From the NCBI GenBank assembly GCA_963682055.1, contig OY821749.1, positions 24,435,631-24,499,630 of the forward strand: 64,000 bases of DNA, in the 5' to 3' direction. Below, one piece after another: positions 43,677 to 53,597 of this stretch. The first letter of the stretch is position 1. Each line of letters starts with the position of its first letter. Source of the DNA: Primula veris (Eukaryota > Streptophyta > Magnoliopsida > Ericales > Primulaceae). The notes under the pieces were generated by a model that saw only the letters and a program-made list of their open reading frames with translations, was not told the origin of the DNA and ran no database searches. A program made the position numbers and the translations under genes.

Positions 43677-43709
<33 letters not shown>

Positions 43710-43712
43710 TGA
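43676..43712. repeat. (TA)n(GA)n microsatellite in glucanase 5' leader
   Basis: On the gene strand this reads (CT)n then (TA)n, about 30-65 bp upstream of the ATG at 43647. CT-rich leaders are common in plant genes. Confidence 0.85.
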
Positions 43713-44502
43713 GTGAGTGGAGGAGAGAGAAGCAAAGAGAGCTTCGATATACTTAACGTCAACTACTCTCTTGTCTTAAATTTAATTCAAGATTCCATTT
43801 TAAATTAATTAAGATTAATACTATACAAATATCCTCTATAAAGTAAACTAAGTGAATTTTGCAATTGGTCCTCATAATTAACCAACATGACCACATTTAC
43901 AAAAAAGGTATAAGTTTGATCACTTAGTATGTTTTGAAATTTTCTAGTAATCATATGCAATGTTCTCAAAGACGTAAGACGGTAACTAGACGAAAATAGC
44001 TTGTCTCATGCCTAATTGTGTTTAATTAGAGTCTAATCTACCAGGCACCTAGGTTTGCCTTTTAGAATACCGATTATATGTGTATTTATATATATATTAA
44101 GTAGAATTTAAGATAATTGCTAGCAGAAAAATCGAGTAGTTTTAAGAGAAAAACTTTTATTAAACCGAAAAATGTATTTTACTTTACGAACATTTTGTGT
44201 CGGTCTATAATTACTTGATTTTTGTATTATAGCTTTTGACATGAAAGATGTGATTAAAAGAATAAACTTTGAGACGGAATGGTGTACAAAGACTTGGGCC
44301 TTTTAGAAAATTACTTGCAGGAATAGTTGCACTTTTTTTAAGTTAGTGGTGGTTTTTTGCAAACAATCTTAGTTTCAGGGGGCTATTTGCAGTTTACGCA
44401 TTATTAAATCAATTTCATTAATATCTTCTTTGTTTATTGACGCTTTTTGACTCTTCTGTTGCCAGTTGCACATTTATTTTTGGAAATCCAAAATTGAACC
44501 AA
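43713..44502. other. Spacer, glucanase promoter side
   Basis: No gene recognised. The right end is where the duplicated GBSS block begins. Confidence 0.4.
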
Positions 44503-45487
44503 GTTTTAGTAGTAAAATAAATACTTCATTAATTACTACTCGATTGAGCCACCTTTGTTCGTGGTAGATTATTGACCTTTCATTTTATAATGTATAGTAG
44601 CTGTTAATTTTTAACTCAGATCTTATGAAACGATTGCGAGAAATCACTTCAAAATATGAATTGGACCCGTCCTCTATTCTTAATGATTACTACATATTTA
44701 GAGTCTTGATTAGAGTTGTGCATATTTCAAAGACATTCAGAAACATTTTTTTGTTGAGCAGTAGTAATGTTTAGACTTAATTGACTAAATCAATATACAT
44801 TTTTTTTTTAAAATTGTCTACGTAAACTGGCATTAAACAAACGTTCAACATCTTAGTCACTTCTCAACGGAAAAAACATGAACCATCCTTTCAAAGAAAA
44901 AGCATGAACTAGTTAGATTTTTATGTACAACCCAAAAACTGATCTACTTCACTAATAGCACTCAAACTAATTTCACAGTTTTGCTATCTGGTTAAAAGAA
45001 TAGTTGCACAAAAGACATGACATTGATGATATTTTGTAGGAAAATTGAGGAAGCAGGTATTATAATTGAAGGGGATATGGGTAGTGGGTCCAATGAGACA
45101 GGTTTCACATGCTCACAGCCTACCAAAAAAAGTTATGCTAATTGTAGGCGAATCAACTTTTTTATTTTCCAAATCTTAAGTAGTACTAGTATGTTAGTAA
45201 TTCTATTTCATTCAATTAATTTAATGCATAAAACTGAGATCAGTTAGTCCCCAGTCTGTTAATTGACAGAACATGAAGACAATGGCATACATGCAAAACC
45301 AACACTAGTACTATTAAATTAGTCTTTTTCCCTTTTATTATGTCTTTTTTCATAGGGCCATATGTAATGTGACATCGAGACAAAAACAAAATCATTCTTA
45401 CAGCACAGAACGAGCTTATGCAACCACTTTTTTATTTTTATTTTGTTTCCGGTTTTAAACAAAATAGAATCATTGATTATAACACTA

Positions 45488-45960
45488 AATATATATATAT
45501 ATATATATATACAATATATATAATTTTGGCAAAACACTTCCCTTGTATACTACTTATGTTATACCGTTTAGAATCTGTTTGTTTTAAAAAAAAATTAGCA
45601 ATATATATATATATATATACAAAATATATATAATTTGGCAAAACACGTCTCTTGTGTACTACTTATGTTATACCGTTTAGAATCTGTTTGTTTTAAAGAA
45701 AAATTAGCAATGAAGAACATTTTTGGATAAAATTAATTTTATGCATGATTAGTTAATAGGAAAATAAGAAAGTAAGAAGAATATTTTTCTTCTTCGGGGA
45801 AAAACAAGGAAATTAATGATTATAACAAAAAAAAAAATATATATATATATATACAAAATATATATAATTTGGCAAAATACGTATCTTACTTACTACTTAT
45901 ATTATATCGTTTAGGCTCTTTTTGTTTTAAAGGAAAAATAGCAATGAAGAACATTTTTTG
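45488..45960. repeat. Internal array of three (AT)n-headed units
   Basis: Three copies of a unit running (AT)n, ATATATAATTTGGCAAAA, CTACTTATGTTATACCGTTTAG, TCTGTTTGTTTTAAA start at about 45488, 45602 and 45838. The duplicate block has only one copy (about 60958-61060). Confidence 0.8.
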
Positions 45961-47635
45961 GTAAAATGAATTTTATGCATGTTTTGTTGATAGGAAAATA
46001 AGAAAGTAATAAAAATATTTTTCTTCTTTTGGGGGAAAACAGGGGAAATTGTATCACCTCATGGAAAGCATTTTACTTTGGAAGGAAAAACATAATTTTT
46101 TCACGAATATATATATTTTATCCTATTTATCTCGGTTTTTTTTTGCTTTTTAATAAAAAAAAGTTAAGGCTATTTGATATATTAGTTTTTTTTTAACTTT
46201 TCAAAAGTTAGTTTCGCAAAAAAAAGCTCAAAATCAGAGAAATTATGAATTCGGTGACTTTTTTGTAGCTTTTACACATAAAAATCATCAAAAGTTAAAA
46301 TTTTCTAATTAAATTATTTTGTATATTTACAAGTCCTCAATAACTTAAAATAAGTGAGAAATGGCTTATTATAAAAAATAAGTTATAAATCATTTAGAGG
46401 TAAAAAAAAAGCTATAAGTGACTTATTTGAAAGAAGTTTTTTCTCATTGTTTTTAAAAGCATCTTATTATTTTTTTAATGTAAAAAAGTTATCAAATATT
46501 TGATATATTATATTTTTTGAAATTTTCAAAAGTTAGCTTTCGTGAGAAAAGCTCAAAATCATATAAGTTAGGAATTCGGATTTTTTTTAGGTTTTACACA
46601 GAAAAATCACCAAAAGTTAAAAAAAAATCAATTAATTATTTTGTATAATTCCATATCATCAATAATCAATTCCCAGTTATTGATCCTCTTTTATTCTTAA
46701 GAGTTGTTCTATTATTTATATTTTATCTAGTAATTTTGAAGTGTTTTAGGTTTTAAATCTTTTTAGTGTTTGTTTAATTATAATAGTATTAATCATTTTT
46801 TTTTCTTGGTATGCACAATGTTGCTCCATGATGCTATTTATAAATAGTTTCCATAGGATATTTTGTGATGCTCCCTTGTATTGTTAATGAATTTGTTTTT
46901 TCTTTTGATATTTTTTGGTTGTTTCCTTGTTTCTCTTTGTTGCTCTATTTTTCTCTATTATTATTCTGTCATTGAACGTTGTTACTCTTTTATTTATCAA
47001 TCCGATGCTTGGTGGATTTCATTGATGTAGTATTTTTTTTTTTATAGTTTAGCTATAATCAGCACTCTGTGTTTTGCTAGCTATTTTCTTTTGATGCTAT
47101 ATTTATTTTGACTATAAATATGCTATCTTATTTTTCAAGTTTATAAATAGCCATAACAAATTGGATTTACTTTGATGCTATCTCTTATTTAATATTAAAA
47201 TATTACTCTTCTTGTTGCTATTCGATGTTATCTCGTTTTTCGATATTTTTTCCCTACTTTTTTTGTGTTTTTGAAAAAAGATATCTAGAAATAAAAAATA
47301 ATTTGAAATAAGATATATTTAGATAAGTCTCATGTTTTGAAACTGAGAGAAACAAGCAATAACTAAAACGACTACTAAGTAAGGAGGGTATTTATAGTAA
47401 AATTATGTCTCATGTTTAAATTGTGTCTGATGTTAAACAAGAATTAGTTTAAATTGTATCTGATGTTATACTAAATCTTTCTTTTTCCCATTTTTTTCTC
47501 TCCCTTTTTTGCTTTTTAAAGAAAGGAACATAAGTACCAAAAGATGATAACATGTATTTACACACTCGGTAAGGAAAGTTAACATTGATAAACATGATTT
47601 GCCGGAGAAATTTCACATACATAATGACGCAAAAG

Positions 47636-47662
47636 TTATATAGCAGTCAGATGTAGCAAAAG
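47636..47662. repeat. 27-bp unit, first tandem copy (split by the copia insertion)
   Basis: TTATATAGCAGTCAGATGTA plus GCAAAAG; the second copy is at 53494-53520 on the other side of the retrotransposon. Copy B of the duplication has a single, slightly different unit near 63207. Confidence 0.88.
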
Positions 47663-47667
47663 TTATA
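47663..47667. repeat. Copia target duplication, left
   Basis: TTATA, repeated at 53494-53498. Confidence 0.9.
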
Positions 47668-47819
47668 TGTTGGTGATTTTAGTATCATCAATGTATTTTA
47701 GTAGTAATGTGATTTATTATAGGCCGATGCAATAATGCGTTAAACTCGGAAACGAGTTAGGGAAGTGCGGAGTGCACGCTCGTCGAGCCAACGTATAATT
47801 GAATATGAATAATTGAAAC

Positions 47820-47949
47820 GGGGTTCCAAGGGGCAGAGCCCCTGGCGGGGTCCTAGGGGCAGAGCCCCTGGCGGGGTCTAAGGGGCGAGAGCCCCTGGCT
47901 GGGGTCCCGCTGCCAGGACGGCGGGCGGGGTGCGGGGCAGCGCCCCGAG
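47820..47949. repeat. GC-rich tandem hairpins in the 5' LTR
   Basis: Three 26-27-bp units each carry AGGGGC-AGA-GCCCCT or a close variant, a 6-bp stem with a short loop, followed by CGGGCGGGGTGCGGGGC. The same array is in the 3' LTR at 52976-53105. It is by far the most GC-rich DNA in the window. Confidence 0.9.
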
Positions 47950-48088
47950 CGAAAATTTTTCCGAACAATTGCTTCCTTTCCGGAAAATTTTGAATAGTTG
48001 GACCCTTTCCCAACAGTTGCTTCCTTTCCGGAACAGTTGCTTCCTTTCCGGAACAGTTGCTTGCTTTCAGTTTCGGTTATTGATCTCC

Positions 48089-48096
48089 TATATAAG
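48089..48096 (+). promoter_or_regulatory. LTR TATA box
   Basis: TATATAAG in the second half of the LTR, after the Q-type repeats. The matching site in the 3' LTR is at 53265-53272. The retroelement transcript would start about 30 bp downstream. Confidence 0.65.
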
Positions 48097-48343
48097 AAGT
48101 CATTTGGCCTCGGTTTTGGATACAGAAACATATAAGAAAATTCTCTCTACATTTCCTAATCTATTCTCCTTGCCAGAAACAGATTGTTCTTCAAGAATTA
48201 TCCCCACAAAGATTTCGTGAACCCAGGCAATAATAGGGTCGAAATACTTTGTTCGGAAAGTGTACGAACACGATTCTTCGAAGTTATCCAGGATTATCAT
48301 ACCCTAAATCTCTAACAAACGAACAAAGTAATTACTGATAATC

Positions 48344-49232
48344 ATGGCTGGAGGAAGCACCGTCAAGGAGATGACTACAAATTTCGGAAAATTGGACAAG
48401 TTTCAAGGACAAGACTTCAGGCGTTGGCAGAAGAAGATGCATTTCATGTTGACAACGTTAAAGGTGGTGCACGTCCTGTCTACACCGATTCCAGAATTTG
48501 TAGAGGATGACACGGTTGAAAATCTAAGACGCAGATCAAAGTGGGAGAACGACGACTACATTTGCAGAGGGCACATTCTTAACGGTATGTCTGATCCCTT
48601 ATTTGATATTTACCAAAACGTGGAATCTGCAAAGGAATTGTGGGATTGTCTCGAATCCAAGTACATGGCAGAGGACTCATCCAGTAAAAAGTTTCTAGTA
48701 ACCGATTTCAACAATTACAAAATGGTTGAATCGAGGTCTGTCATGGAACAATTCAATGAACTCCTCCGAATCCTTGGACAATTCACACAACACGGATTGA
48801 AGATGGATGAAACAATATATGTCTCAAGCATCATAGACAAGTTGCCTCCTTCGTGGAAGGATTTCAAACACAATCTGAAACATGGAAAAGACGAACTGTC
48901 TTTGATCCAACTTGGAAGTCACTTGCGCATAGAAGAATCTCTAAGAGCGCAGGAGGATGACAAAGGAAAGGGCAAACAAATTGCTGGACCCTCGGTTAAT
49001 ATGGTTGAAGAGGGTGGTAAGAACGATAACCAAAAAAAACAAAGGAAAGAAGCGTGCTTTCAAGAACAATAAGGGCAGTTTCGGTGCTAACAAGAAACCG
49101 AAACTAGAATGCTGGAAGTGTGGCAAAACAGGCCACTTCAAGAGGGATTGCCGTTTCGGCAAAAAGCACGACAACGCGAATGCAAGTGGTTCAGGAAAAG
49201 GGTCTAAGGACCAATCCGAAAACCAAGGATGA
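48344..49232 (+). pseudogene. Copia gag, frameshifted
   Basis: Nucleocapsid precursor that packages the element RNA. The ATG at 48344 opens a 242-codon frame with the copia gag core (FQGQDFRRWQKKMHF, then LWDCLESKYMAEDS). That frame breaks at an A8 run (about 49033-49040) and ends at 49072. The continuation, in the next frame, contains the zinc knuckle C-x2-C-x4-H-x4-C ([14 protein letters not shown], about 49111-49152) and a Gly/Ser linker, stopping at 49232. A one-base length change in the A run explains the break; a programmed shift is a weaker alternative. Confidence 0.85.
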
Positions 49233-52200
49233 TGCTATCGCGTGGTGGATTGATTCTGGCGCCACAACACATGTTTGCAAGGATCGTTTCTGGTTCAAGA
49301 ATTTTGTTCCAATGGAAGATGGTTCTGTCCTCTACATGGGAGATGATCACTTCGCTCCCGTTGAAGGCAAAGGAAACGTGGTGCTAGAATTCAGTTCTGG
49401 AAAGACTATTACTTTGTTTAATGTTTTGTATGTTCCTAAATTACGTAAGAATTTAATTTCTGGTCCTGTATTAAATAAGCTTGGATACAAGCAAGTGTGT
49501 GAATCCGATAAATATGTTTTATCGAAGTCTGGTGTGTTTGTAGGATTTGGATATTATAATAATGGTATGTTTATGATGAATTTGAATGGAGTTCCTAATG
49601 ATTCTGGTTCTGTATTTATGTCTTCTTCGAATGTTATCAATTTCTCGTTATGGCATGCTCGTCTAGGACATGTACACTATAAAAGAATGCATGAAATGTC
49701 TAAAGATGATTTAATTCCTGTTTTTAATGAAAATGTAGAAAAATGTAAAACTTGCATGTTAACAAAGATCACTAGGCAACCTTTTAAAAGTATAACAAGG
49801 AAATCTGTCATTCTTGAATTAATACATAGTGATTTATGTGATTTGCATGCTACTCCATCATTAAGGCATAAAAAATATTTTATCACTTTCATAGATGATG
49901 CATCTAGATTCTGCTATGTCTATTTGTTGCACGCTAAGGACGAAGCCTTAGATAAATTCAAAATTTATAAAACTGAAGTTGAAGTGCAACAGAATGTGTT
50001 GATTAAAACATTGCGTACAGATAGAGGTGGTGAATATTATGATCCTGTATTTCTCCAATCCGTAGGAATCATTCATGAGACTACGGCACCTTATACACCT
50101 CAACAAAATGGTGTGGCTGAAAGGAAAAATAGAGTTCTTAAAAAAATGGTGAATGCCATGTTATCTTACTCTGGTTTAAGTGAAGGGTTTTGGGGAGAAG
50201 CTATGTTAACGGCTTGCTATTTATTAAATAGGGTTCCTAATAAAAGGAACAAGACTACCCCATATGAACTTTGGTATAAAAAACGACCAAACTTAACATT
50301 TTTACGTGTTTGGGGTTGTAGGGCCGTGGTTAGACTCCCGGACCCAAAAAGGAAAACTTTGGGTGAAAAGGGTATAACTTGCATCTTTGTTGGATATGCT
50401 GAGCACTCCAAGGCCTATAGGTTTTATGTTATAGAACCTAATGACTCGATTTCTATTAACACGATTATAGAATCGAGAGATGCCATATTTGATGAGAATT
50501 GTTTCTCTTTTATACCTAGACCAAAGGACTCTATACCTAATTCAGATGAATCTCTAAGGGATGATCATTCAATTGATGTGCCAAGTGAGACACTTGAACC
50601 CCGTAGGAGCAAAAGAGCTAGAAAATCTAGATCTTATGGATCTGATTTTCAACTATATTTAGTTGAGGGATCAAGAGATCAGATTGGTACTCAATACTAT
50701 TATTGTTATAGTATAGAGGAGGATCCAAGAACGTATGATGAAGCTGTGAAATCTCGAGATTCTGTTTTTTGGAAAGAAGCAATTGATGAAGAGATTGGTT
50801 CTATCATGGAAAATAATACTTGGGTATTATCTGATTTACCACCAGGTTGCAAACCATTGGGTTGCAAATGGATCTTCAAAAATAAAATGAAAGTCGATGG
50901 TACAATTGACAAGTTTAAAGCTAGATTAGTTATCCAAGGCTTCAGACAAAAGGAAGGGATTGATTATTTCGATACCTATGCTCCAGTTGCCCGTATCACT
51001 ACTATTAGATTGTTGATTGCCTTGGCGGCTATTCATAATCTAGTGATTCATCAAATGGATGTCAAAACAGCATTTCTGAATGGTGATTTGGAAGAAGAAG
51101 TGTATATGAAGCAACCTGAAGGATTTGTAAGGCCTGGTAATGAGCATAAAGTGTGTAAGCTAGTTAAGTCGCTGTATGGGCTGAAACAAGCTCCGAAGCA
51201 GTGGCATCAAAAGTTTGATGAAGTTGTTTTGTCTAATGGTTTCATTCTAAACCAAGCAGACAAATGTGTATATAGCAAATTTAATACATCCGGTAAAGGA
51301 GTTTTCATTTGTCTATATGTTGATGACATGTTGATCTTTGGCACCGACCAAAATCAAGTTGATAAAACGAAGAATTTCTTGTCATCAAAGTTCTCCATGA
51401 AAGATATGGGAGAAGCGGACGTTATTCTTGGTATTAAGATTAAACGGGAGAATAAGGGGATTGTAATTACGCAATCTCATTACATTGAGAAAATACTCAA
51501 GAAGTTCAATTATGAAAGTTGTTCTCCAGTAAGTACTCCCATGGATCCGGGAGAAAAGCTTATGCCAAATACAGGTAAACCTGTGGATCAACTTGAATAC
51601 TCAAGAGCTATAGGCTCTTTGATGTATGCTATGATTAGCACTAGACCGGATATTGCTTATGCGGTTGGAAAGTTGAGCAGATTTACTAGTAATCCTAGTA
51701 GACATCATTGGCATGCGATAACTAGGGTATTCAAGTACTTGAAGGGTACTATGAATTATGGATTGGCATATATGGGATTTCCTTTGGTGTTAGAGGATTA
51801 TTCGGATGCTAGTTGGATAAATAATGCTGAAGACTCATCCTCTACAAGTGGATGGGTGTTCTTGCTTGGGGGAGGTGCCATCTCATGGGCTTCCAAGAAG
51901 CAAACATGTATAACTGGTTCCACAATGGAATCTGAGTTTGTAGCATTAGCAGCTGCTGGTAAAGAAGCGGAATGGCTCAGGAACTTGGTATATGAGATTC
52001 CGATATGGCCTAAACCGATATCACCAATTTCTATCTGTTGTGATAGTACTGCCACACTGGCTAAAGCTTATAGTCAAATATACAATGGAAAGTCTAGACA
52101 TTTGGGTGTTAGGCATAGTATGATTAGGGAATTAATCATGAATGGGGTGATATCTATTGATTTTGTTTGATCGCAACAAAACTTAGCTGACCACTTGACG

Positions 52201-52263
52201 AAGGGGTTAGCTAGAGACTTAGTGAATAAGTCGATAATTGGGATGGGATTAAAGTCCATTTAA
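49233..52263 (+). pseudogene. Copia pol (protease, integrase, RT, RNase H), one in-frame stop
   Basis: Polyprotein for maturation, integration and reverse transcription. Its frame is shifted again relative to the gag zinc knuckle at CAAGGATGATG (about 49226-49236). Protease DSGAT is at about 49252. Integrase follows with its HHCC finger (HARLGH, CKTC) and DDE residues in [14 protein letters not shown] and [11 protein letters not shown] has the KARLVIQGF and YVDDM (about 51320) blocks. RNase H has DASW, MESEF and CDSTA. A TGA at 52168-52170 replaces an expected CGA (Arg) and truncates the end, although the frame continues with SQQNLADHLTKGL to TAA at 52261-52263. The open stretch is 49120-52170; its first codons are in the wrong frame. 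This copy is probably not self-sufficient. Confidence 0.9.
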
Positions 52264-52823
52264 ATCTATTAGCTGTGGTATACCCAATTCCCTTCGAATA
52301 CAACGTTAGAAGCAGAATTCAATGTGGAAAGATCATAGTTAGAGATTGGAGCAATTGTGTTTATCTTCCCAAGGTATGTGCTCAGACTTGCAAGTGATGG
52401 CTAGGTTGAAGTATATCAACTTAATGGTTCTTTTGAAAAATTGCAAATGCAGGTGCAAGATTAAAAGGATCACCTATGTGAGCATGAAGTTTTGCCGCTT
52501 CAAGAAGCTTGGACTTGGCTTCCTATATGCTTATTAATGGATAAGGACACATGGCTTGTAAAGTGTCAAGTATGAATAGTAGAGTATTGTAAGAAACATA
52601 TGTGTACTATATCTTCAGATATTCAAATGGATTGACGGGTTCAATCGTTATGACACCCAGATTTTCGAGTATTTGGAATGTGTATTTGTACTAAGATGAA
52701 AATTCAATCGTAAGACATTTTCATCTATGCATTTGTTTGATTGTTATACCTGTGTGTTATACCCTTGTATATATTATTGTATATACTGAGTAAATCAAGG
52801 ATTACACTAAAATGTGGGGGATT
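52264..52823 (+). other. Copia 3' untranslated region and polypurine tract
   Basis: Non-coding internal sequence between pol and the 3' LTR, ending in AATGTGGGGGATT. Confidence 0.75.
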
Positions 52824-53493
52824 TGTTGGTGATTTTAGTATCATCAATGTATTTTAGTAGTAATGTGATTTATTATAGGCCGATGCAATAATGCGTTAAA
52901 CTCGGAAACGAGTTAGGGAAGTGCGGAGTGCACGCTCGTCGAGCCAACGTATAATTGAATATGAATAATTGAAACGGGGTTCCAAGGGGCAGAGCCCCTG
53001 GCGGGGTCCTAGGGGCAGAGCCCCTGGCGGGGTCTAAGGGGCGAGAGCCCCTGGCTGGGGTCCCGCTGCCAGGACGGCGGGCGGGGTGCGGGGCAGCGCC
53101 CCGAGCGAAAATTTTTCCGAACAATTGCTTCCTTTCCGGAAAATTTTGAATAGTTGGACCCTTTCCCAACAGTTGCTTCCTTTCCGGAACAGTTGCTTCC
53201 TTTCCGGAACAGTTGCTTCCTTTCCGGAACATTTGCTTGCTTTCAGTTTCGGTTATTGATCTTCTATATAAGAAGTCATTTGGCCTCGGTTTTGGATACA
53301 GAAACATATAAGAAAATTCTCTCTACATTTCCTAATCTATTCTTCTTGCCAGAAACAGATTGTTCTTCAAGAATTATCCCCACAAAGATTTCGTGAACCC
53401 AGGCAATAATAGGGTCGAAATACTTTGTTCGGAAAGTGTACGAACACGATTCTTCGAAGTTATCCAGGATTATCATACCCTAAATCTCTAACA
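52824..53493 (+). repeat. Copia 3' LTR
   Basis: As the 5' LTR but 20 bp longer, owing to one extra TTGCTTCCTTTCCGGAACAG unit at about 53205. Confidence 0.96.
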
Positions 53494-53498
53494 TTATA
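53494..53498. repeat. Copia target duplication, right
   Basis: TTATA, matching 47663-47667. Confidence 0.9.
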
Positions 53499-53537
53499 TA
53501 GCAGTCAGATGTAGCAAAAGTGATTAAAGATGCTGAT

Positions 53538-53543
53538 TTTATT
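53538..53543 (-). promoter_or_regulatory. Poly(A) signal AATAAA of GBSS copy A
   Basis: AATAAA on the minus strand, 55 nt past the stop codon. The copia 3' LTR begins 45 nt further on, so the signal survives but the downstream element is now LTR sequence. The same site is conserved at 63250-63255 in copy B. Confidence 0.55.
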
Positions 53544-53597
53544 GATAGCTGGTGGTATAAACTATATACATAAAGGAAGAGTGTTTCTATCTCGATC

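Larger units (their letters stand above)
44503..47662. repeat. GBSS tandem duplication, copy A 3' flank
   Basis: This block aligns along its length with about 59846-63230, in the same orientation. Shared landmarks include TTCGTGGTAGATTATTGACC (44560 and 59895), TTGAAGGGGATATGGGTAGT-type sequence (45065 and 60373), CACAATGTTGCTCCATGATG (46814, 62423) and GATAAACATGATTTGCC (47588, 63157). Many small indels separate the copies. No gene lies inside. Confidence 0.88.
47668..48317 (+). repeat. Copia 5' LTR
   Basis: Starts TGTTGGTGATTTTAGTATCA and ends CTAACA. Contains a GC-rich hairpin array (47820-47949), TTGCTTCCTTTCCGGAACAG repeats and a TATA box (48089-48096). Confidence 0.96.
47668..53493 (+). 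mobile_element. Ty1/copia LTR retrotransposon, complete but with coding lesions
   Basis: 5826 bp. LTRs at 47668-48317 (650 bp) and 52824-53493 (670 bp) begin TGTTGG and end CTAACA. By eye they differ by three substitutions and one 20-bp unit. The polypurine tract AATGTGGGGGATT precedes the 3' LTR. Gag is followed by protease, integrase, reverse transcriptase and RNase H, the copia order. The sequence just after the 5' LTR (AACGAACAAAGTAATTACTG) does not start with the usual TGG of a primer-binding site. A 5-bp duplication TTATA flanks the element. It lies antisense to GBSS copy A, 104 bp after its stop codon. Confidence 0.96.

Noticed and set aside
47717..48131. Minus-strand frames in the 5' LTR (Pro/Arg/Gly-rich)
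   Set aside because: Product of the GC-rich hairpin array; the same frames recur in the 3' LTR, and no protein family fits.
48957..49232. Separate small zinc-knuckle gene
   Set aside because: It is the frameshifted tail of copia gag.
52873..53307. 144-codon minus-strand frame in the 3' LTR
   Set aside because: LTR repeat sequence read by chance, not a gene.
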